Shown here piece by piece: positions 48,545 through 60,500 of a stretch of DNA of 64,000 bases. Position 1 is the first letter of the stretch. Each line of letters opens with the position of its first letter. The position numbers and the translations under genes were made by a program. The notes under the pieces were generated by a model. It did not search any database and was not told the origin of the DNA. It worked only from the letters and a program-made list of their open reading frames with translations. The stretch is from Tiliqua scincoides (taxonomy: Eukaryota; Chordata; Lepidosauria; Squamata; Scincidae). The stretch is taken from NCBI RefSeq assembly GCF_035046505.1, contig NC_089821.1, positions 198,672,377-198,736,376 of the forward strand, given 5' to 3'.

Positions 48545-51500
48545 GTGCGCGGGCGCGGGAGCAGCAGCCCAGGTGGCGCCCACCGTCCTTCCGCCTGCTC
48601 CCCCGAGGCGCCGGCAGAGCCCGGGGAAGCCTCCTGCCCTCCCCCCCGCACCGCGGCCCTCCTTCGTGCCGCCGCAGCCGCCCCAGTGGGCACCCTCGGG
48701 GCTCTGGCGCTGCCGGCAGGGCTCCCTAGTGGCTCTCGGGCCTCCCAACTTCCCCGCGCGCTGCAAACTCCTGCCAAGTTCTCCCTCGTCCAGTCCTGAC
48801 AACTGGGGATCTGCAGTGGCCTCCAGAGACCCCAGGCTGGGAAATGCAGCGTGTTCTGTATCGGGCAGTGCAGTGCTGGAGGCAAAACTACAATGGCCAG
48901 TTCTGCTGCTGTCACCTCCTTGCCTAGAATGTGGTCTAGGACATTCTCAGCCAGTGGTGCGGGCACCACCGGTGGTACTTGAGATGGTAACCAGTGGTGA
49001 GGGCACCACCGGTGGTACTTGAGATGGTAACCAGGGCACCACTGGCGGTACTCGCAGGGCCCACGGACCCTTGCTTTTTGGCAGCAAGACCAGGGACCTG
49101 ATGCAACAAACAGCGGTAGGCAACCCGGCAGGCAGAGCTCCAAAGCATGCTTTTCCACACTCAAAAAAACCCTCTTGTCTACTCTGAGCCTCTTACTCAT
49201 GTCATATCTGGTCTCCCAAACCAGAAGTAACTGGTGATGATGTCACTGCCGGTTGCTTCCAGTGGTGGTTCAAATAGGTGGACCATGTGCAGTGGTGCAG
49301 CAGAGGACAAGCCTTGAGAAACACTGCTCTAGGATCAGGGTTCTTACTAGACTAGAATAGTGAACTTATAGCAGACATGCCTGAACTGTTGGAGAGACTC
49401 TGGCCTACACCCCTGCCTGTCTCCTATTCCGTGCTATTCTGATATGATCAACAAGTAGAGACAGTCCAGATAAAAATTTATTTATCACATTTTTATCCCA
49501 CCTTTCTTCCCCTAAGGGGACTCCTGCAATGTAATACTTTGTGATACGCATACCAAAAGATTGACCATCGGTCATTGGGACAAATGAAAAGTGTGGAGGT
49601 CATTCTTTGCAGCTTTGTATGGGACATATTTCCCTGGACACCTTTATGTTCAGTGAAATTGAACACTTTAAAGCCATTTAAAAGAAATGACCTTTATTTG
49701 AGAAACTGGGACTCTGTAGCATGTTATGGGAATACTGTATCATATTTCATTGCCAGTCAGTTTTAAAGGCCAAACAATATTACCACAATATTTGTATAGG
49801 ACTTGTGAGTATTTGTAGCTTTTTGCATATATAGTTGTAATTTGTACAGCAATTATGCATGGTAGGAAGGTATTATTATCCCCATTTTTCAGATGAGGAA
49901 ATGCTGAGGTTGTAAGATCGTGCCTGTGAGCCTTGTGTGTCTAGTGGGTTTTTGGCAGACACAAGAAACTGTACAGCATGGTATGTAGCAGGCATTGCTG
50001 CCCCAAATAATGCAGTGTCATCGCTATATGTTATATTATTTTTTTAATTTGACTTTATAAATTCCTATTCCACATTTCTATGAAACACTAATCGAAGTAT
50101 CTAACAAAAGTATTGTATTTGTATTTATACTGAGCTTTATCCTGGCTTACACATTACACATATCCTGGCATTAATACGCATTGATTCAGCCATTTGAAAG
50201 AAATAGAATCACTTTGGGGGATTCTGTCAAAGTTGCAGCCACAGATCAGTTGAGCCCGAACTGCACCTCTATTGTGTACGATATTTGCCATGCTTTGAAG
50301 CAGTTTAGATAATCTAAGATTGTCTGTACATTCTTAATTATGAACATCAGATGCCCCCATACAACATATCCAGTCCTTGCAACATATCCAGTCCTTGTGT
50401 GCAGGGATCAGCGTGTGAAGAGAACACGATCATTGATAACTCAAGAAGACTGACCAGGAACACTGTAGGGCTTCTGTGGGCTACTCAGCCTACATGACTA
50501 TCTTTTTTCCAGAAACACTTGCTGAGCTACTGGATATGTGCATAGGGCAGTTCCTTTGGGAATATACCTTCTCTAACTGGGCTGCCCTTACTTTGGGAAT
50601 ACTGCCAGTTTGCAGGATCTACTTTTGTTTTATACTAAAACTTCAAACTCAGCCCAGCACAGCCTCATGCAAAATAGTGGCATGGGAGGATAGACATTCA
50701 CTTAACATCCAGGAAGGTGATCCTGAGCAGTCTAAACCTAGGAATTTGAATGTCAGAACGGAGCCTACAATTTTTGCATGCCCACTCTTGCCCCAGCTTT
50801 GTTTCATAAACCTAATATTGTGGGGATATAATTTTTGTTGTTGCCATTAAACAATCAGGAATCCCAAAGCCTTACTGATCTCCTTGCGAACTGCAAGTAG
50901 TGTTCTGTGTGCCCTTATCCTATAAAAGAGCCTGGAAGTCTAATTTCAGTATGAAGAGCCTGGGATGAAATAATAAATGAGAAGGTGCTTCTGAGCATAT
51001 ACAGAATGTATGTTACTTGCCACTAAGTTACCACCGCAGGTGTTACACACTGGGATTTGGACAACTTCTGTGAATACTGGGGTTGATCTCCATCATCTCT
51101 CATTTGAAAATGTAGTGGTAGTTACAAAGTCCAAGTAGATATTACTTGGATTTCCATCATTCTTAATAAAGAGCCAGTCTGAAGTATGACACAATGTGAA
51201 AAAAATAACATTTCATAGTAAGAACATAAGAACATAAGAACAGCCCCACTGGATCAGGCCATAGGCCCATCTAGTCCAGCTTCCTGTATCTCACAGCGGC
51301 CCACCAAATGCCCCAGGGAGCACACCAGATAACAAGAGACCTCATCCTGGTGCCCTCCCCTGCATCTGGCATTCTGACATAACCCATTTCTAAAATCAGG
51401 AGGTTGCGCATACACATCATGGCTTGTACCCCATAATGGATTTTTCCTCCAGAAACTTGTCCAATCCCCTTTTAAAGGCGTCTAGGCTAGACGCCAGCAC

Positions 51501-54500
51501 CACATCCTGTGGCAAGGAGTTCCACAGACTGACCACACGCTGAGTAAAGAAATATTTTCTTTTGTCTGTCCTAACCCGCCCAACACTCAATTTTAGTGGA
51601 TGTCCCCTGGTTCTGGTATTATGTGAGAGTGTAAAGAGCATCTCCCTATCCACTCTGTCCATCCCCCTGCATAATTTTGTATGTCTCAATCATGTCCCCC
51701 CTCAAGCGTCTCTTTTCTAGGCTGAAGAGGCCCAAATGCCGTAGCCTTTCCTCATAAGGAAGGTGCCCCAGCCCCGTAATCATCTTAGTCGCTCTCTTTT
51801 GCACCTTTTCCATTTCCACTATGTCTTTTTTGAGATGCGGCGACCAGAACTGGACACAGTACTCCAGGTGTGGCCTTACCATCGATTTGTACAGCGGCAT
51901 TATAATACTAGCCGTTTTGTTCTCAATACCCTTCCTAATGATCCCAAGCATATGTTTAAAAGTGTTTAATTTTCTTGTCCAGCTGGTTAAGTTTTCTTCT
52001 AACATTGCAGGGGTACCGATGAGCAGAGCACCAATCCTGAAACAAGCCCAGTGTTGTAATTACAAGGGGGAAACTAACTCTGTCTCAGTGCTCTGTAGAA
52101 AAGCACTAAACTCTCAAACAGTTGGGGCAAGTCTAAGCCCATCTGTTAGGGAGGTGGATCTAGTGCAGCATGTTCATGGAAAACTCTTCTTGCGCCTGAA
52201 TAGGGTTCAGTGTACATCTGAAAGAACTCTCTTATCTCAGTTTATAATTTTTGTCTTCAACAGTGTTATCAGAAAATCCAACAAGTTTCACTATCACCGT
52301 GACATCTGAAGCAGGGGAGAATGATGAAAGTAAGTTGGATGCACTTAAAACAATCGTATGGGAAGAAATGTCCCATGTTTTGTATAAAAAAAACTTGAAA
52401 ATAATGATAGATTGTTTCAAAACTGGGATATAAAATTATGTAGTAACTAATTGGTAAACGTGGTGAGCTAGATATCCGTTATGTCCATGTCGTTTTGTAT
52501 GTGGGTTATGTATAGGAAACCTGGTTTGGGATTTCTACAAAGTTACTTCGCACCTCAACAGCCAAGCTGGGATTTCAGCTTTCCCATATACAAGTCATTC
52601 TCTTGACGTTCCTACTGGGCAGAGACTTCAGTTGTGTAGCACATACATGCTGTGAATTTCAGAATTGCTTGCGTGTGTGAATTGGTCCTTTGTCATAAAC
52701 TAGGTCACATAAGTTGTTCCTGAAAAATAAATACAGCATTGCTTAGATATACAGTGATTCTAAAATGTTTGCAGCCAGTGGCTGTGATCTTAAAGTCAAT
52801 ATTACTGATGTCTTCTGTTTCACTACAGCTGTTCAGACAGCCCTCAAATTCACATATGCAGATAAATACCCTGATGAAATCCCACTCTACGAACTGCTTT
52901 CTCAAGACAATCTTGAGGATAATGACGTTGCAGACATAATGAAATTATTGCAGGAGCAGGTAAGCATTTAAAACTAGTAGGCTACTCTTGGCGTCATAGA
53001 TTTTAACAGGTAGAGGCAGTAAATCCAGGGTACTATTCAGTGTTTAGAAGGACGTTTTCTTCACAGATGGGGACTCAAGACTGTGGTGGTCATGTTTGAT
53101 TTTCCAAGTTCAAAGACAGTGATTTCTCCAGACACATAACTCATGGGTAAATATTAGATTTCAACCAATACAACTCAGCTAATGTTGCTGCCTCTCCTAC
53201 AATTGATAGAGAATTCAAGGCTTCTTACTCTTGTCAGAAGTTGTAGAAGCTGTGAATGAGCTGTGAATCGGGACTTTCTGGTTCAAATCTTGTCATACTG
53301 TATGCCTTAGACAAAACCCACCCTCTAGCTTCCACTTCAGTATGGGGATAATAATGTCTATTTGCCTTACAGGATTGTTGTAGAGATTATGACAGGGTAA
53401 CACTTGTGAAGCACTTCTTTACACTCAAAAACTGCTGTATAAATGCTAAGTATTATTTTCAATTCAGAATAAGTACCAGCTTCTTGCCTTATGCTCCCAG
53501 TGTTGGAATCACATAAGAATGCTTTTGCCACTTTTACTGCTTTTTACACACTCTGATCAATATGATTTGAAAATGTTCATGAGTAGCTGATCTGTATTAC
53601 GTGACCTTGTGTATGCTCATATGAGTTCCTGCAGGTGACTGTGGGCATCCAATATAATGTTCATTTGGCCCTTTCTGGTCAGAACAGTATCATCACAATG
53701 GTTTTTGTTTTTCCTTCTGTGAATTTTAAAATCATTTATAAATGTTTTTTGCTCTGAAACTTGTACAAATATGCAGGTGGTTTTGGCTGCTGTTGTGGTT
53801 GTGGCATCACAACATCATCCCACCAGCAGTTGGTGGTGCAGAGATTATCTTTTTAGACTGGTTTCATACATGTTGAAAGTTCTGTGGCTATCATTGTCTC
53901 TAAATTCCAGTAGCAGACTGTATGTTTGACTGAGTTGTTCATCAGATTTGGGAATACATTCTTTTTTATGTTCGGTCTACTTTGAAATTGGTTTCAGACT
54001 CATTCAAAAACCTTGTATGTTACTTCTCTGTTTCTTTATTTGCTGTGTCCCAGTCTGATGCCAACAAATCTGTTTGCCACTAAAACTTTGGGTGGGGATG
54101 TTGTCTCTTTATATTTCAGGCAGAAGAGAACCTGGGCATGGTAATGATCTTTACCTTGGTGTCTGCTGTGCAGGAGAAATTAAATGAAATAGTAGATCAG
54201 ATTAAAACAAGAAGAGAAGAAGAAAAGAAACAGAAGGAAAAAGAGGCGGAGGAGGCCGAAAAGGTGCAAGGAAGTTTAATGGAAATTCTTTCCCCCTCCT
54301 GCGCCATTTATGTATAGCTCCATCAGTGTTCTAAATATATTATTGGATGCTCTAGTGACAACCTAGGCTTGGCTATGTGTGGCATTATTTTGAGACATAG
54401 CCTTTGGTGACTGTGGAAGTGTGTGCAGTACTTTCCCCACCTCCCTTTCCTGTTAGGAATAGGGAGGTTGGCAGGTTCAGCACTGTATGGTCACATAGTG

Positions 54501-57500
54501 ACCAAACAACTCAACCTTCCTCTTTGATCCAGAGTTGGCATGGATTGCTGTGCAAGTGCAAAGACATTCTGCACCAACCTCTCCAAATCTAGGAGGAGAA
54601 CTCATGATGCTTGCCAGATGGCCCCGGCTCACTCACCAAAGTGAACAAAATTGCAGAAGTTTATGCAAAAGGTTTTGATTTTTTTTTTTTCATATACATG
54701 TCTGAATTCTTTTGCTATCTGACCACAGAAATGCATATGATAGAACATGCCACTGTTTGATGGCATTTGGTAATGCTGTGTTTAGCACTGGAAACTTTCA
54801 GAAGTTATCTTAAAAGGTTGTGGAAACTTACAGTGCAGTCCTATGTGTGTCTGCTCAAAATTAAATTCCATTGAGTTCAATGGGACCTGAGCATAGGATT
54901 ACAGCCTGAGGGCCCAATCCTATCCAATTTTCCAGCACTGATGTAGCCACAATGCAATCCCAAGGTAAGGGAACAAATGTTCCCATACCTTAAGGGGGCC
55001 TCTGTGACTGCTGCCCCACCACAAGATGCAGTGCATGACCCATTGGCACAGCTGCACCGGCACTGGAAAATTCGTTAGGATTGGGCCCTTAGTTGCTGTA
55101 TCTGGCTTTAATAACGTTAAGTCCTTATGAAGGAGAGAACCTGAACTGTTCCTTGGTTGTGCGTTCTTGGAAAACTCAGTTGCTTTCACTGTATTACTTA
55201 TAGGCATAATAACTTTTATTTGTTGCTTAGATAGCATTTGCACACTATCATTTCTGCCCCACTTAGGATTGCAATGAAAGAATAGACTTGAATGCTTGGA
55301 AGTACAAATAATGTGATTCTGCAGATAAAGATGGTACCTTATTAGGATATTTAAAGTTTGTATTTTTCTTTTCTGCAATGTATTTTAATGTACTTTCTTT
55401 CCTAAAATATATTCGTTTTATATAGCAATGTTTCCATGGCACTCCTGTCACTATTGAAAACTTCCTAAGTTGGAAAGCAAAATTTGATGCAGAGCTCTTA
55501 GAAATCAGAAGGAAAAAGATGAAAGAGGAAGAACAATGTGGCAAAATTAAACTAACAGGTAAGATATGACAGTTTCCTAAAGCCAAGTGTCTTATTAGGT
55601 TCTAATGTAAGGGCCTGGATCCAATATGGGAAGCCTTGGGGGTACCCAGAAGAATGACTTTTTGTTATTGAATAATCCACTCTCTCCCATACCACTTTCT
55701 TCCCTGCCCAGAAACTCCTCCAGTCCTCCCCACCCTGTTCTGTCCTTCCCCAGCCTCTCCCTGCTGCTGGCTTGCCTTTGCTGATGGAGATATCCCATAG
55801 CAGGTCTCTGCCTTACAGCCTTTTACAAGAACAGAACTGTGATGCCGTGTTGTAGAAGGCAGCCTAGTCTTCGTTAGGAGTGGGCTGTAAGTTTCAAAAG
55901 ATGTTTGCCATGTAACGTAGGAAGGCTGCTGTTCAAGAAACACAAGTTAATGATTATCTAGATTTCGCCACCAGAGAGAGAGACAGGTGTTAAGAACTGT
56001 TTTAGTTGTGTTGCAGCTATTGTAGGCTTAATTTTTTGACTTTTTGAAGATAAACTTTGCATTAAGGAGGGAAGTAAAAGATGACTGAGCTATTCCTTGT
56101 GTTGTGACTCTTGACAACATAAAGGAACAGGCAAGTGAGCAAGAAACCCACACTGCATCATTGACTTTACTAGCTAAACTTCTAAAGAATGCATGTAATA
56201 ATTCTAGTGTTTCATTCAATTTTTCCCTAAACATTTCTTACAGGAAAGCAACTTTTTGAAAGGGATCATAATCTTGATACATCTGATATTCAGTTCTTGG
56301 AAGAAGGTAACGTTTATTATTGTTTCTGTTGCTGTAAAAGTTGATTATTCAAACCATGACACAAATCTATGCCCGGTAATTGGCTCAAATGCTACCTCCA
56401 GTACTTAGTAATAGGTGTTAATGGATTAATGGAATTAATGGATATATGACAGTGAGACGTCTTCATTCTCAATTCAGTGCTCTGGCAAGTCTTAGGACAA
56501 ATTCCAGTGGAAGGTGGCTACTGTCATGTTTATTGCCACCCCCATCTTAACCTTCCTTATGTTAGCAGGAAGCTGGCCAAGCATTCATGCGCATGGGCAG
56601 GTTTGATGACAGATAGATGGAAGCGAATGTCTGAGCTTGACTAGAATAGAGCCCAGTATGGAGAACTATCTGGGAGCCCTACATGGGCCTCTTTGAGTTC
56701 CTTGGAGTACAGATGAATATAAATGTAGTGTAATGACTAAAAGTGACATGACAGTGTCTAATTCTACAGTAAGCAATATTGCAATGAATATGACAATAAT
56801 GAAGGCTTTAAAGGGGATGCCCCATTGGCAAGGAAGTCTGCCGCAGGCGAGGTCATCCAGGATCGGGTGAAGCAGATGGAACGCTGGGTGCAGCACTACT
56901 CTGAGCTATATTCTAGAGAAAATGTAGTCACCGAAGAAGCACTGAACAACATTGAGTGCCTGCCTGTGCTGGAGGAGCTTGACAGTGAACCAACCCTAGA
57001 AGAACTTCACGTGGCCCTGGACTCCCTTGCCTTTGGCAAGGCACCTGGAAAAGACAGCATCCCTGCTGAAGTCCTAAAGTGCTGCAAAGAGATCATCCTT
57101 ACTGAGCTGCATGAAATCCTCTGTCTTTGCGAAGGTGGAGTACCTCAAGACATGAGGGATGCAAACATCATCACGCTGTACAAGAACAAAGGTGACAGGG
57201 GTGACTGCAACAACTACCGCGGCATCTCTCTCCTTAGCATTGTAGGAAAGCTGTTTGCCTGAGTTGCACTAAAGAGGCTCCAGGTACTTGCAGAGAGCGT
57301 CTATCCAGAATTGCAGTGTGGATTCTGAGCCAACAGGTCCACCACTGATATGGTATTCTCCCTTAGACAACTGAAGGAGAAATGCAGGGAACAACGACAG
57401 CCACTCTTTATAGCCTTCATAGATCTCACAAAGGCTTTCGACCTGGTCAGCAGAGACGGCCTCTTCAAGATTCTCCCCAAGATTGGATGTCCACCCAGGC

Positions 57501-60500
57501 TCCTCAGTATCATCAGATCTTTCCACAAGGACATGAAGGGCACTGTTGTCTTCAATGGCTCCACATCAGACGCCTTTGACATCCGAAGCGGAGTGAAGCA
57601 GGGCTGTGTTCTTGCGCCAACCTTGTTTGGGATTTTCTTCACTGTCCTGCTGAAGCAGGCCTTTGGAACTGCAACAGAAGGCATCTATCTCCGGACCAGA
57701 TCAGACGGAAAGCTCTTCAACCTCTCCAGACTGAGAGCAAAGTCCAAAGTCCAGCTGAAATGTCTGCGTCACTTCCTCTTTGCCGACGATGCAACTGTCA
57801 CTACCCACTCTGCCAAAGATCTCCAGCAGCTCATGGATCATTTTAGCAAGACCTGCCAAGATTTTGGACTGACAATCAGCCTGAAGAAAACACAGGTCAT
57901 GGTTCAGGATGTGGACTCACCTCCCTGCATTACAATCTCTGCGCATGAACTGGAGGTTGTTCATGACTTTGTGTACCTTGGCTCAATGATCTCTGACACT
58001 CTTTCTCTCGATACCGAGCTAAACAAGCGCATCGGTAAAGCAGCTACCACGTTTTCCAGACTCACAAAGAGAGTCTGGTCCAACAAGAAGCTGATGGAGC
58101 ATACCAAGATCCAGGTCTACAGAGCTTGCGTCCTGAGTACACTTCTGTACTGCAGCGAGTCATGGACTCTTCGCTCACAACAGGAAAGGAAACTGAACGC
58201 TTTCCACATGCGCTGCCTCCGATGCATCCTCGGCATCACCTGGCAGGACAAAGTTCCAAACAACACAGTCCTGGAACGTGCTGGAATCCCTAGCATGTAT
58301 GCACTGCTGAAACAGAGACGCCTGCGTTGGCTCGGTCATGTTGTGAGAATGGATGATGGCCGGATCCCAAAGGATCTCCTCTATGGAGAACTCGTGCAAG
58401 GAAAGCGCCCTACAGGTATACCACAGCTGCGATACAAGGACATCTGCAAGAGGGATCTGAAGGCCTTAGGAGTGGACCTCAACAGGTGGGAAACCCTGGC
58501 CTCTGAGCGGCCCGCTTGGAGGCAGGCTGTGCAACATGGCCTTTCCCAGTTTGAAGAGACACTTGGCCAACAGTCTGAGGCAAAGAAGGAAGGCCCACAG
58601 CCAGGAAGACAGACCAGGGACTGACTGCACTTGCTCCCGTTGTGGAAGGGATTGTCACTCCCAAATTGGCCTTTTCAGCCACACTAGACGCTGTTCCAGA
58701 ACCACCATTCAGAGCGTGATACCATAGTCTTTCGAGACTGAAGGTTGCCAGCAATGTAATGTAAAGGGGATAGATTAATTTCCTACTTACTGAGACTACA
58801 TTCCATTGGTTTTAATTGCCCTAAAGAGATGTCTTCTGTTATCTTTTTTTGGAGCTGTTCTAGCATCTCTTGGTGTAAATGGGCAAAGTTTAATTTAGTG
58901 TAGATAAGGAATAGAAACTTTTAGAGCTGTAAGCCAGAAGGTGTCACTATAGTTCCATTATAACATTGTACTTCTTAGAATGGCAAGAACATTGTAGCCT
59001 CCAATTTGATTTAAACTTCAGCTCCAGCTGTCTGTTACGTGGAGTTCCATGATTTTTTTCCCCTTCTGTGTTTAAATGGAACAAAACAACCCATGAAAGC
59101 TGCATGTTAAAACAGAAAGAAAGAAAGAAAGGGAAGCAGATGCTGCCCTTCCTGTCTCCCTCACATTTGCTTTCAGCACAAATGGACCTTCCCCAAGCTT
59201 TTTTTTTAAACCCCCTTGGTGGAGCAGAAACATAGGAAAAATTAGATTTGAAGGAATAATTTTAAGGGCTTCTCATTGTTTCCCTTGTTCCACTTAAACT
59301 CTCTGCTTGCCCAGATTAATTTCAGTTTAAAAATAAATGTAGAAAAATAGCACAAGCCCCGTTTGGATGTTCCTAAACTGTATGCTGTACTCAGGTCATG
59401 GGAAAATGCTGTCGGTTGGCCTGAGAACCCACTCCATAGAACTCAGATAGGAGAACCCACTCACTTTTCACAGCAGGTGAAAAGAGCTGGAGATTCATTC
59501 AAGCAAGGAGATGTAGCTAGGAATAAGGTATAGCTAGAACGCATGATGAGGTTTTCTGTTTCATTTCAGTTTTTTTTGGCAAAAGTCTTTTGGCAAAGTC
59601 TTCCCAGCTATCACTTTTGACCCACCTTTCTTCCGCTTTTGTGGTTTAAACATTTAATAAAACCTTATTCTGTTTTAATGCCTTGTCCCTGGTTATGGGG
59701 AGATTAAGTAGATTGTCATGTCTCTTGCTCTGCAAATGCCACTGTGGGAGATTATAAGAACCCCTGGGGTTTAGAGTCTTCTTGGAAGAGTTTTTTCCCC
59801 AGATGGCCCCCACCTGGTCTGATAGCCTGTACCGGGGACAACAGGCCCATTCTACCAAGGCTTCCCCACCCCCCACTCAGCTGCTTCCCAAGAAAGGTAA
59901 CTGGGGAGCAGAAAAGGAACGAGTGCACTAATTACTAGGTTCTGTTCCCCAAGCTAGCCTACAGTCTCTCAGAAGATCCCTCTTATCTATAACAAACATA
60001 CTGAAGATATAAGCTACTTATAAACTACATCCAGGTCATTGGTTTCATATGATTCTATAGAATAGTGTTTCCCAAACTGTGGGTCAGGACCCATCAGTGG
60101 GTTGTGAGCTGATTTTTGGTGGGTTGCAAAATGTTTTTAAAACATTTTTTTAAAAAAAATCAATTTTGTAAGCAAACTTTTGCCTGGATTACAGAAGAAA
60201 ATTGTTTGCTGGAATGCTGACCTGTGATATGATGTAATCTTCACACCCCCAAATTAAAATGTCACATTTTCCAATTTTCTCTAATAGTTGATGTGCAATA
60301 GATTACATGTGAACCCAGTTTCAACCTTTCCTGGCCTAGAAGTTCCTAACGGCATAGTTTAGCCTTCTGGGTACCCTGGAATGACTGTAAAGATTGGGGA
60401 ATCTTTACTCCAATCTCTAAACTCCATTTCTAGGAAGGGCCTTACAGACGTCCACTCTCGCATACTCTGTGTAGCAGCGTCAGGCCACAGGACCTTGATT

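Larger units (their letters stand above)
48225..48760. promoter_or_regulatory. RWDD1: CpG island / promoter of RWDD1
   Basis: A sharp rise in GC and CpG (gcaggcgcgc, ggggcgcgg, ccgagcgctgggccgg) covers the RWDD1 start and the first part of intron 1. No TATA box seen. It is the only such island in the window. Confidence 0.8.

Noticed and set aside
48226-49200. 324-codon open frame antisense to RWDD1 exon 1
   Set aside because: It runs through the CpG island and into a hAT element; low stop density from high GC explains it, and the product resembles no protein.
50476-50850. 124-codon frame in RWDD1 intron 1
   Set aside because: No family resemblance and no splice signals that would fit RWDD1.
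56825-58624. A host gene with reverse-transcriptase domain in RWDD1 intron 6
   Set aside because: Two stops, a flanking target repeat and a LINE 3' end show it is a recent LINE copy.
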